NCBI RefSeq assembly: GCF_002531755.2
Contig: NZ_CP034998.1
Location: 3,100,001-3,164,000, forward strand
Reading direction: 5' to 3'
Origin: Rhizobium acidisoli
GTDB taxonomy: Bacteria; Pseudomonadota; Alphaproteobacteria; Rhizobiales; Rhizobiaceae
Length of the DNA: 64,000 nt
Part shown: positions 1 to 8,881 of the stretch, piece after piece
Numbering within the stretch: the stretch's first letter is position 1
How the letters are laid out: each line of letters opens with the position of its first letter
Made by a program: the position numbers and the translations under genes
The notes under the pieces: generated by a model
Databases searched by the model: none
What the model was told of the DNA's origin: nothing
The model's input: the letters and a program-made list of their open reading frames with translations, nothing else

Positions 1-229
1 CCGGGGCGTCGCCAAGACCGTAGCTGCCAATGGTGATCGGAGCCGCAACGCTGCCGGAGTATTTCAAATCGAATTGTTCATTGAACACGCTTCCGGCAGC
101 AAGCAGCACACTGTCGCCAGGGTTCAGCCTCAGGGATTCGACGGCGGATAATGTCGCGAAAGCCGAATTCTCCGCGGTTCCACTGTTATGATCGGACCCT
201 GTCGCTGAATTCACGTAATAGACGGTCAT
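1..229 (-). CDS. N-terminal part of a secreted right-handed beta-helix protein (partial)
   Basis: The reading frame is open from an ATG at 229 down to the window edge, so only about 76 residues are visible. The start is supported by GGGGAG eight bases upstream. The protein begins MTVYYVNSATGSDHNSGT, an opening I associate with parallel beta-helix proteins such as polysaccharide lyases, epimerases and RTX-type calcium-binding exoproteins. There is no classical signal peptide, which would suit type I secretion. It is divergent from rapA2 across a 684 bp spacer. The C-terminal part that would settle its class (helix coils, RTX repeats) lies outside the window, so the family call is tentative. 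Confidence 0.6.
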   Translation of the reverse strand, partial: MTVYYVNSATGSDHNSGTAENSAFATLSAVESLRLNPGDSVLLAAGSVFNEQFDLKYSGSVAAPITIGSYGLGDAP

Positions 230-913
230 GCTTCGATCTCCCCAAGGTAATGGAAATCTTCTAAGCGTGGACCTCTCTCCGCCGGCTAAAATGAAACACT
301 AAAATTCTTTCTATCTGCCGATATTCTTCATCGTCAGGCGAGTTTTCTTCGTCTCTGATGTATTTTCCATGGCGTTAAAGTTGCAACGCATGACAAGAAT
401 GTATTTTTACTAGAAAGCAGTTCGATGGCAGTCCTTTTTCCGTAACCGGCGGATTGCTGTGATCATGTTGCTACAACTAAGAAGTTTGTTCCTCAGCGTA
501 TCCAACAATAGAAATGACAGTGACGACCTTAATAGGATGTAAGAGAGGCTATCGAGATAACACGACAAAATCACCAAAAGAGATTGCTAGCCCAATGTGA
601 TTATTTGACAATTTCATCTGCACGGAAGTGACTTCCTGTATTCCTATTGATTGCTTCCGAATAAAACTTCTTACCTTGTGAAGAAATATGTTCAATCGTC
701 CGATATGCCGCGTATTCACTTATTATTAATGCGCCAATCCGCCGGTGTTTCGTCCAATTACTCCGATTGTATGTGTGCCATTATTGCACATCGGCACTCT
801 AATGTTAATATCATGTTAATCTCAGCCTTGACTCTCTGTATTAATATATCCTTAATCGCACCCGTCGCTAAGGTTAAAATTGGCCAGCGAAGATCAATTC
901 AGGAGAGACAACA
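230..913. other. Long AT-rich divergent intergenic region
   Basis: This 684 bp spacer separates the beta-helix gene from rapA2. It is clearly AT-richer than its surroundings and holds no convincing gene. Near the rapA2 end it has two 8 bp direct repeats ATGTTAAT (802-809 and 813-820), eleven bases apart start to start, just upstream of a candidate -35 box at 828. Confidence 0.5.
828..856 (+). promoter_or_regulatory. Candidate promoter of rapA2
   Basis: TTGACT at 828-833 is followed after 17 bp by CTTAAT at 851-856, giving a good -35 and a fair -10 (four of six). The predicted transcript would start near 863, about 50 bases before the rapA2 ATG. The paired ATGTTAAT repeats directly upstream would be well placed for an activator. 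Confidence 0.35.
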
Positions 914-1624
914 ATGGCTATTCACGCAACCGACGATTCTGCCACATTTCTAGAAACCGACGTCATCTCGGGAAATCTGCTCAGCAACGATTCATCCGAC
1001 AACGGCCACCTATTCCTTCGCGCATTCGACCAGCAGAGCGTTGGCGCCAAGCAAGGCAACAGCCAGGTTACTGAAATCCAGGGCGACTATGGCACCTTCT
1101 TCGTCAAACCGGACGGCAGCTACACCTATGTTCTGAGCGATGCTGCCAAGGTTAACTTCACCAATGGTGAATTGCTCCAGGAAAAGGTCTCATACAAGAT
1201 CTCCGACGGCAGCGGTCATACCGATGTCGGCCTGTTCACCCTGAACATCCAGGGCGTCACCCAAGTCAAGCCGATCGCTGTCGACGACCACTACAGCTTC
1301 AACGAAGGCAGCCCGATCAGCGGTAATGCGCTCGACAACGACATTGCCGGCGACAATGGACATCTCTTCCTCCGTCAGTTCGCTGGCACGAATGTCAACG
1401 GCAATCCGAGCGCAACGACCGACGTCGCCGGGACCTATGGCACGTTCCATGTCAAGTCGGACGGTTCATTCACCTACGATCTGGCATCGGATATCGCTCC
1501 TGGCGATCACGTCACGGAAACCATCCAATATTATAAGATTTCCGACGGCCAAGGTCACACGGATGCCGGCGTTCTGACGCTCAATATCACGGGCACGGAT
1601 TTTGTCTCGGGCGCCAGCGTCTAA
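914..1624 (+). CDS. rapA2: RapA-family secreted calcium-binding lectin with two cadherin-like domains
   Basis: The 236-residue protein is two tandem repeats (about residues 4-113 and 119-229). Each has a DNGHLFLR block, a Y/G-GTF-V segment, an aromatic SYTY/SFTY strand and a YKISDG-GHTD end, the pattern of cadherin-like or VCBS domains. Length, two-domain build and lack of a signal peptide match the R. leguminosarum Rap proteins, which are secreted by the PrsDE type I system, bind calcium and recognise acidic exopolysaccharide. The start has AGGAG nine bases upstream. It lies beside an envelope polysaccharide export block. The family is secure; the choice of RapA2 over the RapA1 paralogue rests on size and recollection only. 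Confidence 0.82.
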   Translation: MAIHATDDSATFLETDVISGNLLSNDSSDNGHLFLRAFDQQSVGAKQGNSQVTEIQGDYGTFFVKPDGSYTYVLSDAAKVNFTNGELLQEKVSYKISDGSGHTDVGLFTLNIQGVTQVKPIAVDDHYSFNEGSPISGNALDNDIAGDNGHLFLRQFAGTNVNGNPSATTDVAGTYGTFHVKSDGSFTYDLASDIAPGDHVTETIQYYKISDGQGHTDAGVLTLNITGTDFVSGASV

Positions 1625-1650
1625 TCGTTCATCAGATAATCAATAGACGA

Positions 1651-1674
1651 CGCCCGCCGCGCAAGCGGCGGGCG
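1651..1674 (+). terminator. Hairpin terminator after rapA2
   Basis: A perfect 10 bp GC stem (CGCCCGCCGC / GCGGCGGGCG) closes a GCAA tetraloop, 26 bases after the rapA2 stop. No long T run follows, so it may act partly as an mRNA-stabilising hairpin. Confidence 0.7.
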
Positions 1675-1731
1675 CTATTGCCCCTAAAACCCTGGTTGAC
1701 GGGGGTTCTGACTCTGCAGCTGTTCTCCCTA

Positions 1732-1836
1732 ATGCATGTCGCCCGGAAGTGTGCAGCGGTTCCGGGATAGCGACATGCATCAAAACAAAGAGCTAAAGCG
1801 CGTCGCATGAATCAAGTTTGATGCGACGCGCTTTAG
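1732..1836. repeat. RIME1-type intergenic repeat, copy 1
   Basis: This 105 bp element consists of two large imperfect palindromes: ATGCATGTCG...CGACATGCAT, then CTAAAGCGCGTCGCAT...ATGCGACGCGCTTTAG. Copies at 11143-11246 and 21890-21992 share the same order and spacing. Layout and length match the Rhizobium-specific intergenic mosaic element RIME1. It sits between the convergent 3' ends of rapA2 and the next gene. Confidence 0.85.
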
Positions 1837-1848
1837 AACCGCCGACGA

Positions 1849-2553
1849 TTACTTGCTGCAGCGCTGCCGGAATCGCGCTGTCGCTCCATCCCCAAGCCCT
1901 GCCCAGGTTCGATCGAAGATTGGGCGGAGTTGTGGACTGATCTCTTTAATGGTGGCGTTGACCCTGCAACGGTCGCCAAGTTTCAGCATCGTCACGAGAT
2001 CGCTATCGAGCGCAGCCTTTGCCGTTGAAAGCGTCGCAGTCGTAAAATCATTCCAGAAGTAAAACCGCGTCAGAATCATCGACTCGTCGTGGGGCGCAAG
2101 AGCGACGGACCGCTTCATCATTTCCGCAACCGAAAGCGGATCTTCCGCAATGACGGATTGGACGGCGGCGAGACGAAGCCAAAAATTGCTGTTCGTCGGC
2201 ATGCACGAAAGCGCATGTTGCATGTAGTGTCGGGCGCTCGATGCCGCGGCAGCCCAGGCATCGTAATTGACGTTGACGTTCTGCCGATCGAGTTGCGCCA
2301 GGACAAGTGTCACACCGGCGGCGACAATGTCCGACCGACAATAATGTCCATCGACAATGTCGATGGTCCGCGCCGCATATTTGGCTGCAACATCATCGGT
2401 GACGGTCTCGCCGTGCTCGAGCCTTTCAGCGACGATAGAGATACTGGCGGTTCTTATCGAAGCGTACAGCTCTCTGCCGGCCAGCACCGCAAAGACTGCG
2501 GTGACGACAAGGAAAACAATCCGTGTGACCGAAACGAACGGACCGCGAGGCAT
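1849..2553 (-). CDS. Small membrane-anchored protein at the end of the polysaccharide export block, function unknown
   Basis: The 234-residue protein has one N-terminal hydrophobic segment (residues 8-25, RIVFLVVTAVFAVLAG) followed by a soluble domain with several cysteines. The helical, tetratricopeptide-like flavour around residues 95-170 (a block with NFWLRLAAVQ, then a second helix pair) suggests a periplasmic helical repeat domain, but I recognise no family. Its ATG overlaps the stop of the upstream Wzc-like gene (TGATG), so the two are translationally coupled. This implies a role in the same polysaccharide assembly machine. The 3' end lies 12 bp from a RIME1 element. Confidence 0.7.
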   Translation of the reverse strand: MPRGPFVSVTRIVFLVVTAVFAVLAGRELYASIRTASISIVAERLEHGETVTDDVAAKYAARTIDIVDGHYCRSDIVAAGVTLVLAQLDRQNVNVNYDAWAAAASSARHYMQHALSCMPTNSNFWLRLAAVQSVIAEDPLSVAEMMKRSVALAPHDESMILTRFYFWNDFTTATLSTAKAALDSDLVTMLKLGDRCRVNATIKEISPQLRPIFDRTWAGLGDGATARFRQRCSK

Positions 2554-4850
2554 CAGCTTTCAGTGTAGTATCGCGAGTAACGCTTATAATAATACTCACT
2601 GGAGCCGAATGTCCGGTAAAGCTTCATCTGCGACGGATCGACCTTGGTCAATATAGCGCCGACGCATTTCGCATAGAGCTCCGGCTCGGAGAGCAGCGTC
2701 GACTGCACGACCTTGCGCGATGTCTTTCCCCACTCGATAACGAAAACCACTGCATCGAGCTTCGAGTTTATAGCGCGCGCATCGACGACGGGCGCCAAGG
2801 GCGGCAGGTCGACGATAATGTAATCGAAGCTTTGACGCGCAATTTCAAGAAGCTGGTCCATGCCGCGTGACGCGAGCAGCTCCGACGAATGCGGGACACG
2901 ATACCTTGCAACCGTCGGCAGAAATGCAAGCTTTGTCTTGGGATCGAGAAGGATCAGATCCTTGAGCGGACGGCCATCGACGATCGCCTCGAGCAAGCCG
3001 GCCTCGGCATGACGACCGATTGCTCGGGTCGCACCGGGATTGCGCATATCGCCGTCGATCAGCAGGCAGCGGGCGCCTTGCATTGCCAGAAGCTTGGCAA
3101 AATTGATGGATGTCGTCGACTTCCCTTCGCCGGGCAAGCTCGACACCACGCCGATGACCTTGCAGCGCTGGTCGGCTGCACTGAGGTCGATCGCAATCTT
3201 GGCGCTTCGAAGCGTCTCGGCAAACGCCGAGAGCGGGTGCTCCTCGACATAGGTCGTGGTCTTGCTACCCCTGGCGATGCTTCGCGGGTTGCTGGGATCG
3301 ACGAGTGTCGGATCATCGATGTTATCGTCAACCAGCGGCATGACGCCAAGAGATTCGACATCGAGCACTTCCTTGACGTCGTCACCGGTACGGAAGAACC
3401 GATCCCGGAATTCTCGGAAGGCACCTATGCCGCTTCCGACCGCACATCCGAGGAACATCGCAAAAGCGACGACAAGGGCTCTCTTCGGAGCACTCGGCTT
3501 CGTCGGTGTCTCTGCCATGGTGATGATGCGCGCAGCAGTAATCGGGAAGCTCTGCTGCTGGATGGCTTCCTGGTAGCGCGTCAGGAAACTCTGATAAAGA
3601 TTCTTGTAGGTGTCGCGCGTGCGCTCGAGTTCGCGAACCTGCACCTGCGTTTCACCGGCCGTCGCGGCAACGCCAGTCGCCTTTGTGACACTGTCACGCA
3701 GAGAATTCTCCCGTGACTGCGCGACCTGCAGCTCGCTTTGGTAGCTCTCGGCGATGCGGTTCAACTCATCGAACATGAGTCTCTTATATTCTTCCATCTC
3801 CGCACGAAGCCGAACCGCCTGGACGTGATCAGGACCGAGCCGCGCCTCGATTTCCGTCTCGAGCTTGGAAGCCTCAAGATATTTTTTGCGCAGGTCGTTG
3901 GAAATGGAGCTGTCGAGCACGTCGGTGACGATCGCGTCGGTTTGCTTGGCGTCGATGATCGATTTGACGCGCGCATATTTTGCCTCGGCCTTCGCCGTCT
4001 CAGCCTGAGCATTGATCAACTGCGTGTTGATCTCGGAAAGCTGCTGCTCGCTGATCAGCGTACCGGATCCGGCCTCGACGAGCCCGTGCTCGCTGCGGAA
4101 TTTCTGAACAGCAAGGTCGGTGTCCAGTGCCTGCTGCCGAAGCTCTTCGATACGCTCCTGCAGCCATTCGCCGGCCCGGCGTGTCGCCTCGTATTTCGAA
4201 TTGAGTTTATCGACCAGATAGACGTCGGCAATGGCCGCGGCGATCTGACGCGCCATATCGGGTGACTGCGAGGTATAACTGACATCGAGAACGTAGGATT
4301 TGCCGACACGTTCGACATCGATATTGCCGGCCACAGTTTCCGCAGCGTACCGCCGTTGCATTTCCGGATCGGGCGCTACTGCCGCATCGTCCGCAAACCA
4401 TGATTTGAAGCTGAACAGAGACTTCAGCGTTGCAACTGAAAACAGCGAATTCCGCTGCGCGTTGAACACCGGATCGTCGACCAGTTTCAACTTATCGACG
4501 ACGGCATAGGCAATCGTGTCGGACTTCAACAGCTCGACCTGGCTAAGGACAGTTCCTTCGTCATCGTCCATCTGGCCGAAAGCCGCCAGCTGGTTGATGA
4601 CCTGATTGTCGCTGCGGTCGATCAGCACGCTCGTGTCGGCGGTGTAGACAGGCACCGACGTCAGGACATACACAATCCCGAGAATGGCGAAGGCGAACGC
4701 GCACGCCGCAACCATCCGCCACTGTCGGCGGGCAATCGCGATGAGCTTGTCGAAATCGATGAAATCAGCTTCGTTTCCCGTATCGCGGGAGGGGTCGATA
4801 CGCGGCGTAAGTTTATCTGGCGATAGCAATTTCGATCTCCAACAAATCAA
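2553..4850 (-). CDS. Exopolysaccharide co-polymerase with C-terminal tyrosine autokinase (Wzc/ExoP type)
   Basis: The 765-residue inner-membrane protein has two transmembrane segments (about 42-65 and 455-475) flanking a long coiled-coil periplasmic domain, the Wzz/PCP2a layout. A cytoplasmic BY-kinase follows, with Walker A (LPGEGKST, about 570), Walker A' (LLIDGDMRNP, about 598), Walker B (IIVDLPP, about 680) and a tyrosine-rich tail (SSEYYYKRYSRYYTES). It would control chain length and export with the Wza- and Wzy-like proteins next to it. The ATG at 4850 has no clear ribosome site. A TTG seven codons later (4829) has GGAG upstream and may be the real start. R. leguminosarum PssP belongs to this family. 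Confidence 0.9.
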   Translation of the reverse strand: MICWRSKLLSPDKLTPRIDPSRDTGNEADFIDFDKLIAIARRQWRMVAACAFAFAILGIVYVLTSVPVYTADTSVLIDRSDNQVINQLAAFGQMDDDEGTVLSQVELLKSDTIAYAVVDKLKLVDDPVFNAQRNSLFSVATLKSLFSFKSWFADDAAVAPDPEMQRRYAAETVAGNIDVERVGKSYVLDVSYTSQSPDMARQIAAAIADVYLVDKLNSKYEATRRAGEWLQERIEELRQQALDTDLAVQKFRSEHGLVEAGSGTLISEQQLSEINTQLINAQAETAKAEAKYARVKSIIDAKQTDAIVTDVLDSSISNDLRKKYLEASKLETEIEARLGPDHVQAVRLRAEMEEYKRLMFDELNRIAESYQSELQVAQSRENSLRDSVTKATGVAATAGETQVQVRELERTRDTYKNLYQSFLTRYQEAIQQQSFPITAARIITMAETPTKPSAPKRALVVAFAMFLGCAVGSGIGAFREFRDRFFRTGDDVKEVLDVESLGVMPLVDDNIDDPTLVDPSNPRSIARGSKTTTYVEEHPLSAFAETLRSAKIAIDLSAADQRCKVIGVVSSLPGEGKSTTSINFAKLLAMQGARCLLIDGDMRNPGATRAIGRHAEAGLLEAIVDGRPLKDLILLDPKTKLAFLPTVARYRVPHSSELLASRGMDQLLEIARQSFDYIIVDLPPLAPVVDARAINSKLDAVVFVIEWGKTSRKVVQSTLLSEPELYAKCVGAILTKVDPSQMKLYRTFGSSEYYYKRYSRYYTES

Positions 4851-4876
4851 GCGCTAAGATCTAAGGGCAATTCCAG

Positions 4877-5575
4877 CTATTGTATGACCGCGACGCTCGG
4901 GCTCGTCGATTGCGTCGTGTCGGAGGAGGATTGACCGCCTCCACTTGTGCTGACGATCGTCGTGGTCGTCGAAGACGAGTCGTCGCTGGCATTCGACACC
5001 TTCAGCGTACCCGCAGTCGTTGCGGCGCCGTCATAAGGCGTGCCATCGTCCGATCCAGGACCTGTCTGCCCAATCGATCCCGTGTTGCCGATACCGGATG
5101 CTGCAGCGGCAGCGCCACCCGGGCCGAGCGCTGCGGTCCCACCTTCTGCGAGGACCTTTGCAAAGGCTGCGAGCAGCGGCGCAAGGTTGGGATCGGCACT
5201 TGCCGCATCGGCAACGGCCTTTTCGATCGCCAGCTTGAACTGCGGATCCGACACCTGGCAGCTGTTTGCGGCCCGCCCAAGACCGGAGCCGATTGCCGCC
5301 ATCTGCGCGGCAGTGGCCGCCTTGGCCTGTTCGATCACCGGCGACAGCGCGTCATTGCTGGTCCCGACCAGGGCGCGAACACGCGACGACAAAATCAATG
5401 GATCGGACATGTCGAGCAGAACGGCGGGGTTGGCCGTAAAACCGCTGACATCAACGGAAGTGAGATTTGCCGGGCCCAGGCAAGCAGCCGCAAAAGCGTT
5501 TGAATTCATGCCGGCAAACATCGCCACGGCAATTCCGCTATATGCAAGCTTACGATAAACACCAATTCTTGCCAT
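4877..5575 (-). CDS. Secreted Ala/Ser/Thr-rich protein between the Wza-like and Wzc-like genes, function unknown
   Basis: With the start at 5575 (AAGGA seven bases upstream) the product is 232 residues and begins with a clear signal peptide ending SNAFA-A. The frame stays open to an ATG at 5617 without a ribosome site. The mature part has an Ala-rich helical half with two cysteines, then a Gly/Ala stretch, then a low-complexity Ser/Thr-rich tail (SSSTTTTIVST) ending SVAVIQ. I recognise no domain. Its position inside the export operon suggests a periplasmic or secreted accessory of polysaccharide assembly. Such low-complexity proteins evolve quickly, so lack of similarity would not be surprising. 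Confidence 0.75.
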   Translation of the reverse strand: MARIGVYRKLAYSGIAVAMFAGMNSNAFAAACLGPANLTSVDVSGFTANPAVLLDMSDPLILSSRVRALVGTSNDALSPVIEQAKAATAAQMAAIGSGLGRAANSCQVSDPQFKLAIEKAVADAASADPNLAPLLAAFAKVLAEGGTAALGPGGAAAAASGIGNTGSIGQTGPGSDDGTPYDGAATTAGTLKVSNASDDSSSTTTTIVSTSGGGQSSSDTTQSTSPSVAVIQ

Positions 5576-5654
5576 AACATAGTCCTTCATCAAATCCGCT
5601 ATATAGGCCGCCGACATCGATCACTCGCGATCGATGTCGGCTTGCCTATTTCAA

Positions 5655-6866
5655 TCAATTTCCGAGATCCTGGACCGCGTTGCGAGTATCACGCGCGTCG
5701 TCGGTCACGCCGGAAACAGTGGACGATACCGAGTTTACGATGTCAAGGAACTTGACCAGTTCAACCGAGTCCGAATTGGAAATATAGATAATATCCTTGT
5801 CTTCCATCTTGAATTGCTGAACGGCAAACAAGGTCGCCGGATCGCGCAGATTCGCGCGGACGATCACCGGAACCGTCTCACCCGCAAATCTCGTCGTGTC
5901 GACGTTCATCGACTGAACCGTTTTCTTCGGGACCAAGCGATAGAGCAAGACCTGGGCCGGATCGGCGCGGTCATCGCGCAGACCGCCCGCCTTGGCGATT
6001 GCTTCTCCGAGAGTCAGGTCGGATTCTTCGAAATCGAAGCGGCCGCTGACGCCAGCGGCGCCGAGCGTGAGATAGGTGCGGCGCTCATGATCGATCGAGA
6101 CCGTATCATTCGGCGCAACATAGATATTCTCCGCCGGATTCTTCAACAGCGTATTGTAGGCGACGGTTGCCGTCTTGCCGCGACGCTGCAGCGTAACATT
6201 GGTTTCGATATTGTTGGTGGTCAAACCGCCGGCGGCGGAAATGACATCGAGAACACGCTCACCGGCCGGGCTGATCGTGATGCGCTGAGGATTGTTGACG
6301 TCACCGAGCACGGCCACCTGGCTGGAGCGGTTGGTTGTCGTCGTGATGACCACCTGCGGTTCGATCGCGCGGCTCGCGAGCCGATCCTCGACATCCTGCT
6401 CCACAGTCTCCTTCAGGCGACCGGCGGCCGGAACGCGACCGGCATAAGGGATAGTAATCGTCCCGTTTCTATCGATGGTCTGCTCTGGCAGGGAAATGTA
6501 ATTGCCCGGTCGGCTGCCGGCATCGGACGGAATGAAGAGACCGCCGGACTGAGCTTCGAAGATGGCAACCTGGACGACGTCGCCATAACCAAGCGGAATT
6601 TCAGGCGCCCCGCCGCGACCACCGCCAAATCCCTTGAAGGACGTCGGCTGGGGAGAGGTAAAATAGGGCAGAACGTTCTTGCTGAGATCGATCAGGGCGT
6701 AGTCGATGCCGACGCGACGCTCCTTCGTTGTCACTTTCACTGCGGCATCTCGATCAACATCTTTGTGATCGGGACCGGATCTTGGCAACGATGTGCAGCT
6801 TGCCAATATAGTGGTTAGCGCTACAACAATGGCGACGCGTGTACTACCGATACGAGAACAACCCAT
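5655..6866 (-). CDS. Outer-membrane polysaccharide export lipoprotein (Wza/PssN-type OPX protein)
   Basis: From the ATG at 6866 the product is 403 residues and starts with a lipoprotein signal peptide whose lipobox ILASC puts the acylated cysteine at residue 24. A polysaccharide-export domain follows (region with LGYGDVVQVAIFEAQSGG), then SLBB-type beta-grasp repeats (GEVLDVISAAGG, LTLGEAIAKAGG). The frame continues to an ATG at 6923, but that would place charged residues before the signal peptide. OPX lipoproteins multimerise to form the outer-membrane channel that works with a Wzc-type partner, here encoded two genes downstream. The product is probably a PssN/ExoF-like paralogue. Confidence 0.9.
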   Translation of the reverse strand: MGCSRIGSTRVAIVVALTTILASCTSLPRSGPDHKDVDRDAAVKVTTKERRVGIDYALIDLSKNVLPYFTSPQPTSFKGFGGGRGGAPEIPLGYGDVVQVAIFEAQSGGLFIPSDAGSRPGNYISLPEQTIDRNGTITIPYAGRVPAAGRLKETVEQDVEDRLASRAIEPQVVITTTTNRSSQVAVLGDVNNPQRITISPAGERVLDVISAAGGLTTNNIETNVTLQRRGKTATVAYNTLLKNPAENIYVAPNDTVSIDHERRTYLTLGAAGVSGRFDFEESDLTLGEAIAKAGGLRDDRADPAQVLLYRLVPKKTVQSMNVDTTRFAGETVPVIVRANLRDPATLFAVQQFKMEDKDIIYISNSDSVELVKFLDIVNSVSSTVSGVTDDARDTRNAVQDLGN

Positions 6867-7062
6867 AGAATAACCTGTGTTGACGCCCCTGAAGCTACTG
6901 CCCCGCAATCTGACAAAATACAAGACAAACCCCGATCAATAACACTGAAAGCCGATTAACATTCCCCTAACTGTGGCAGGCTGGCAACGCCAAGCCCCTG
7001 AGGAAGCGAATAACGACCCAGTTTAACTTTTCTGGCGCCGTAAAAACCCGAGGGCTGGACCC

Positions 7063-7092
7063 GCTATAAAATTTCTTGCGTTTCAGAGTCAA
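7063..7092 (-). promoter_or_regulatory. Candidate promoter of the polysaccharide export operon
   Basis: Reading the minus strand, TTGACT (7092-7087) is followed after 18 bp by TATAGC (7068-7063). This would give an untranslated leader of about 190 bases before the Wza-like gene, containing one more copy of ATGTTAAT (6962-6955), the octamer that is duplicated upstream of rapA2. Confidence 0.35.
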
Positions 7093-7152
7093 CAGTTCGC
7101 ACCTGCACAATCGCTATTTTTCAAAAACCTTCATAAACCATCTGTTTAAATT

Positions 7153-8577
7153 TTAGCGGCTGAGCGGCCGCTCATATGCCACATCCGCTTCTCCGTTGCT
7201 ACGTCCAAGGCTGATCGCGACGACCGCACTGAGGAAGGCGGAAAAGAACACGGCAAAACCCGGTATTTGCAGCGAAAAATCGACGGCTGCATGAAGGGCG
7301 ACCAAAACCGTTGCCGCCAAGCCAAGCAGCACAAAATGCCTGAGACGCCGCCTTTGGGCGAACCCCTGCCGAAACACCTTAACAAGGACCGCGAAGGCAA
7401 GGATCGCCGTGACCGGGAACAATATCCCGAGGCCGAGGAATCCTTCGAGATAGAAATTATGCGCTCGGTCGAAGATCCCGAAAATTCCGCAGGCAGAATC
7501 GCGGTAGGCAGGAAATACGGTCCGGAAGGTTCCAAGGCCGGTCCCGGTCAACCAATGATCCGAAATGGCACGCCATATGCCCGGCAGGATGCAGAACCGA
7601 TCATCATCCTCGAGCCGGCGCTCTTGCGCGCGCAAAATCGCCTGACCTGCAAACACCGACAGCAGCGCGACGATGAAAACGATCGCTGAGAGAAGTTTCA
7701 GCATCGAACGCCATTGCGGCGCCGGTTTCAGAGAACGCCGCGAGCCGTTCCAATTCATGGCCAGCCACGGAAAATAAATGAGGGCGGCAATAAAGGTCGC
7801 GAAGATGCCGGCGCGCGAGCGGCTCAGCATCAGTGCGGTGAAGCATGCGCACAAGAGCAGCATGTAGATCCACGATTTCAACAGAAGCGTGTTTCGGCCC
7901 GGCTCGCCGGGCGGATGGTTTGAATAGGAACGGGCGATGTCTCTGACCAGGGTCAGCATCAGCAGCGTCCCAAGCCCGAGGAAGGTCGCAGCGGTATTGC
8001 GGTTGACGAAGACCGCGGTCAGGCTGTCGAGATAGGCCTGTTTCTCCACGACGATCAGGATGTTTGGGAACAGTGAAAACTGGATCAGCCCGAACACAGC
8101 GATGATACCAGCTGAAAGCCCGAGGAGGGTCAGCACTTTCCTTGCGCGCCGATCAGTATCGCATAAGAGAAGCCCCGTCAGGAAGGTGACGAAAGGCAGC
8201 GCCACCGCAAGGATCGACGCTAGCGTGTCGGCCGGAGCGACCGAGATTGCCGCGTACTCGACACCTGCCAGATCACGAGCAGCACGCCAGGCCGGGTTTG
8301 CCAGCCAGTTGGAAGGCAGCTCGATGGTCTGGATGAACGTCCAGCCCGTCACCACGACGAGCACCAACAAAGCGCTGCTGAAGACCCATCTGCTCTGTCT
8401 CGGCTCTCCGAACAGCAGTGCCGAGATGGCGCCAAGGGCAAACATGCCGATCGCCGCAAAGGCGAAGGGAAAGGGCGTGACGCTCCCAAACGGAATGAGC
8501 GTCAGTATAACGAGGCCGATAAACGCAAGGAGAAGAGCCTCTCGCAAGACCTGCCGATTGATGAGGTTGGATAACAT
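7153..8577 (-). CDS. O-antigen ligase / polysaccharide polymerase family protein (Wzy-like)
   Basis: The 474-residue protein is strongly hydrophobic, with about eleven to twelve predicted membrane segments and a large periplasmic loop near residues 320-370 that contains LTGTGLGTFRTVFPAY. That loop arrangement is typical of the Wzy_C/O-antigen ligase family, which polymerises repeat units or ligates glycans on the periplasmic face of the inner membrane. In front of Wza- and Wzc-like genes, a polymerase role is more likely than ligation onto lipid A. A 290 bp spacer separates it from the Wza-like gene, so it may be its own transcript. Confidence 0.85.
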   Translation of the reverse strand: MLSNLINRQVLREALLLAFIGLVILTLIPFGSVTPFPFAFAAIGMFALGAISALLFGEPRQSRWVFSSALLVLVVVTGWTFIQTIELPSNWLANPAWRAARDLAGVEYAAISVAPADTLASILAVALPFVTFLTGLLLCDTDRRARKVLTLLGLSAGIIAVFGLIQFSLFPNILIVVEKQAYLDSLTAVFVNRNTAATFLGLGTLLMLTLVRDIARSYSNHPPGEPGRNTLLLKSWIYMLLLCACFTALMLSRSRAGIFATFIAALIYFPWLAMNWNGSRRSLKPAPQWRSMLKLLSAIVFIVALLSVFAGQAILRAQERRLEDDDRFCILPGIWRAISDHWLTGTGLGTFRTVFPAYRDSACGIFGIFDRAHNFYLEGFLGLGILFPVTAILAFAVLVKVFRQGFAQRRRLRHFVLLGLAATVLVALHAAVDFSLQIPGFAVFFSAFLSAVVAISLGRSNGEADVAYERPLSR

Positions 8578-8881
8578 TCGATTTCTTCACCAGCGGGCAG
8601 CAATAACGGAATTGCAACCCAAGCGGTCAATATGCACGCACTAACATAAGTTGCATATCAATGGCTTGCGTGTTAAAGTGCAACAGAATTTCACATCGTT
8701 TAAAATTGTCGCGAAAGACTTAAGCCAATCGAGACAAGCCCCGGCTATGCTCCGTCAAGCAGCATGAACGGGACAGACGTTCTGCGGCCAATACTTGGCA
8801 GATCACTAAATCGCCATGCCATTGACTGGGACAAAAGGCAAGCCTGATCTCAATCGGTTGCCCTGAACGGGGATTTAACAG
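8578..8881. other. Divergent promoter region
   Basis: This 304 bp spacer separates the Wzy-like gene (minus) from the transglutaminase-like gene (plus). It is AT-rich in the middle and contains GTTGCA and TGCAAC as loosely spaced inverted hexamers around 8651 and 8681. I see no gene and no convincing consensus promoter. Confidence 0.4.

Noticed and set aside
651..953. 100-codon open frame upstream of and overlapping rapA2
   Set aside because: No ribosome site, low-quality composition, and it overlaps the well-supported rapA2 start.
8600..8700. GTTGCA/TGCAAC hexamers as a regulator binding site
   Set aside because: Spacing is irregular, and the hexamer also occurs at unrelated places (about 380), so I cannot claim an operator.
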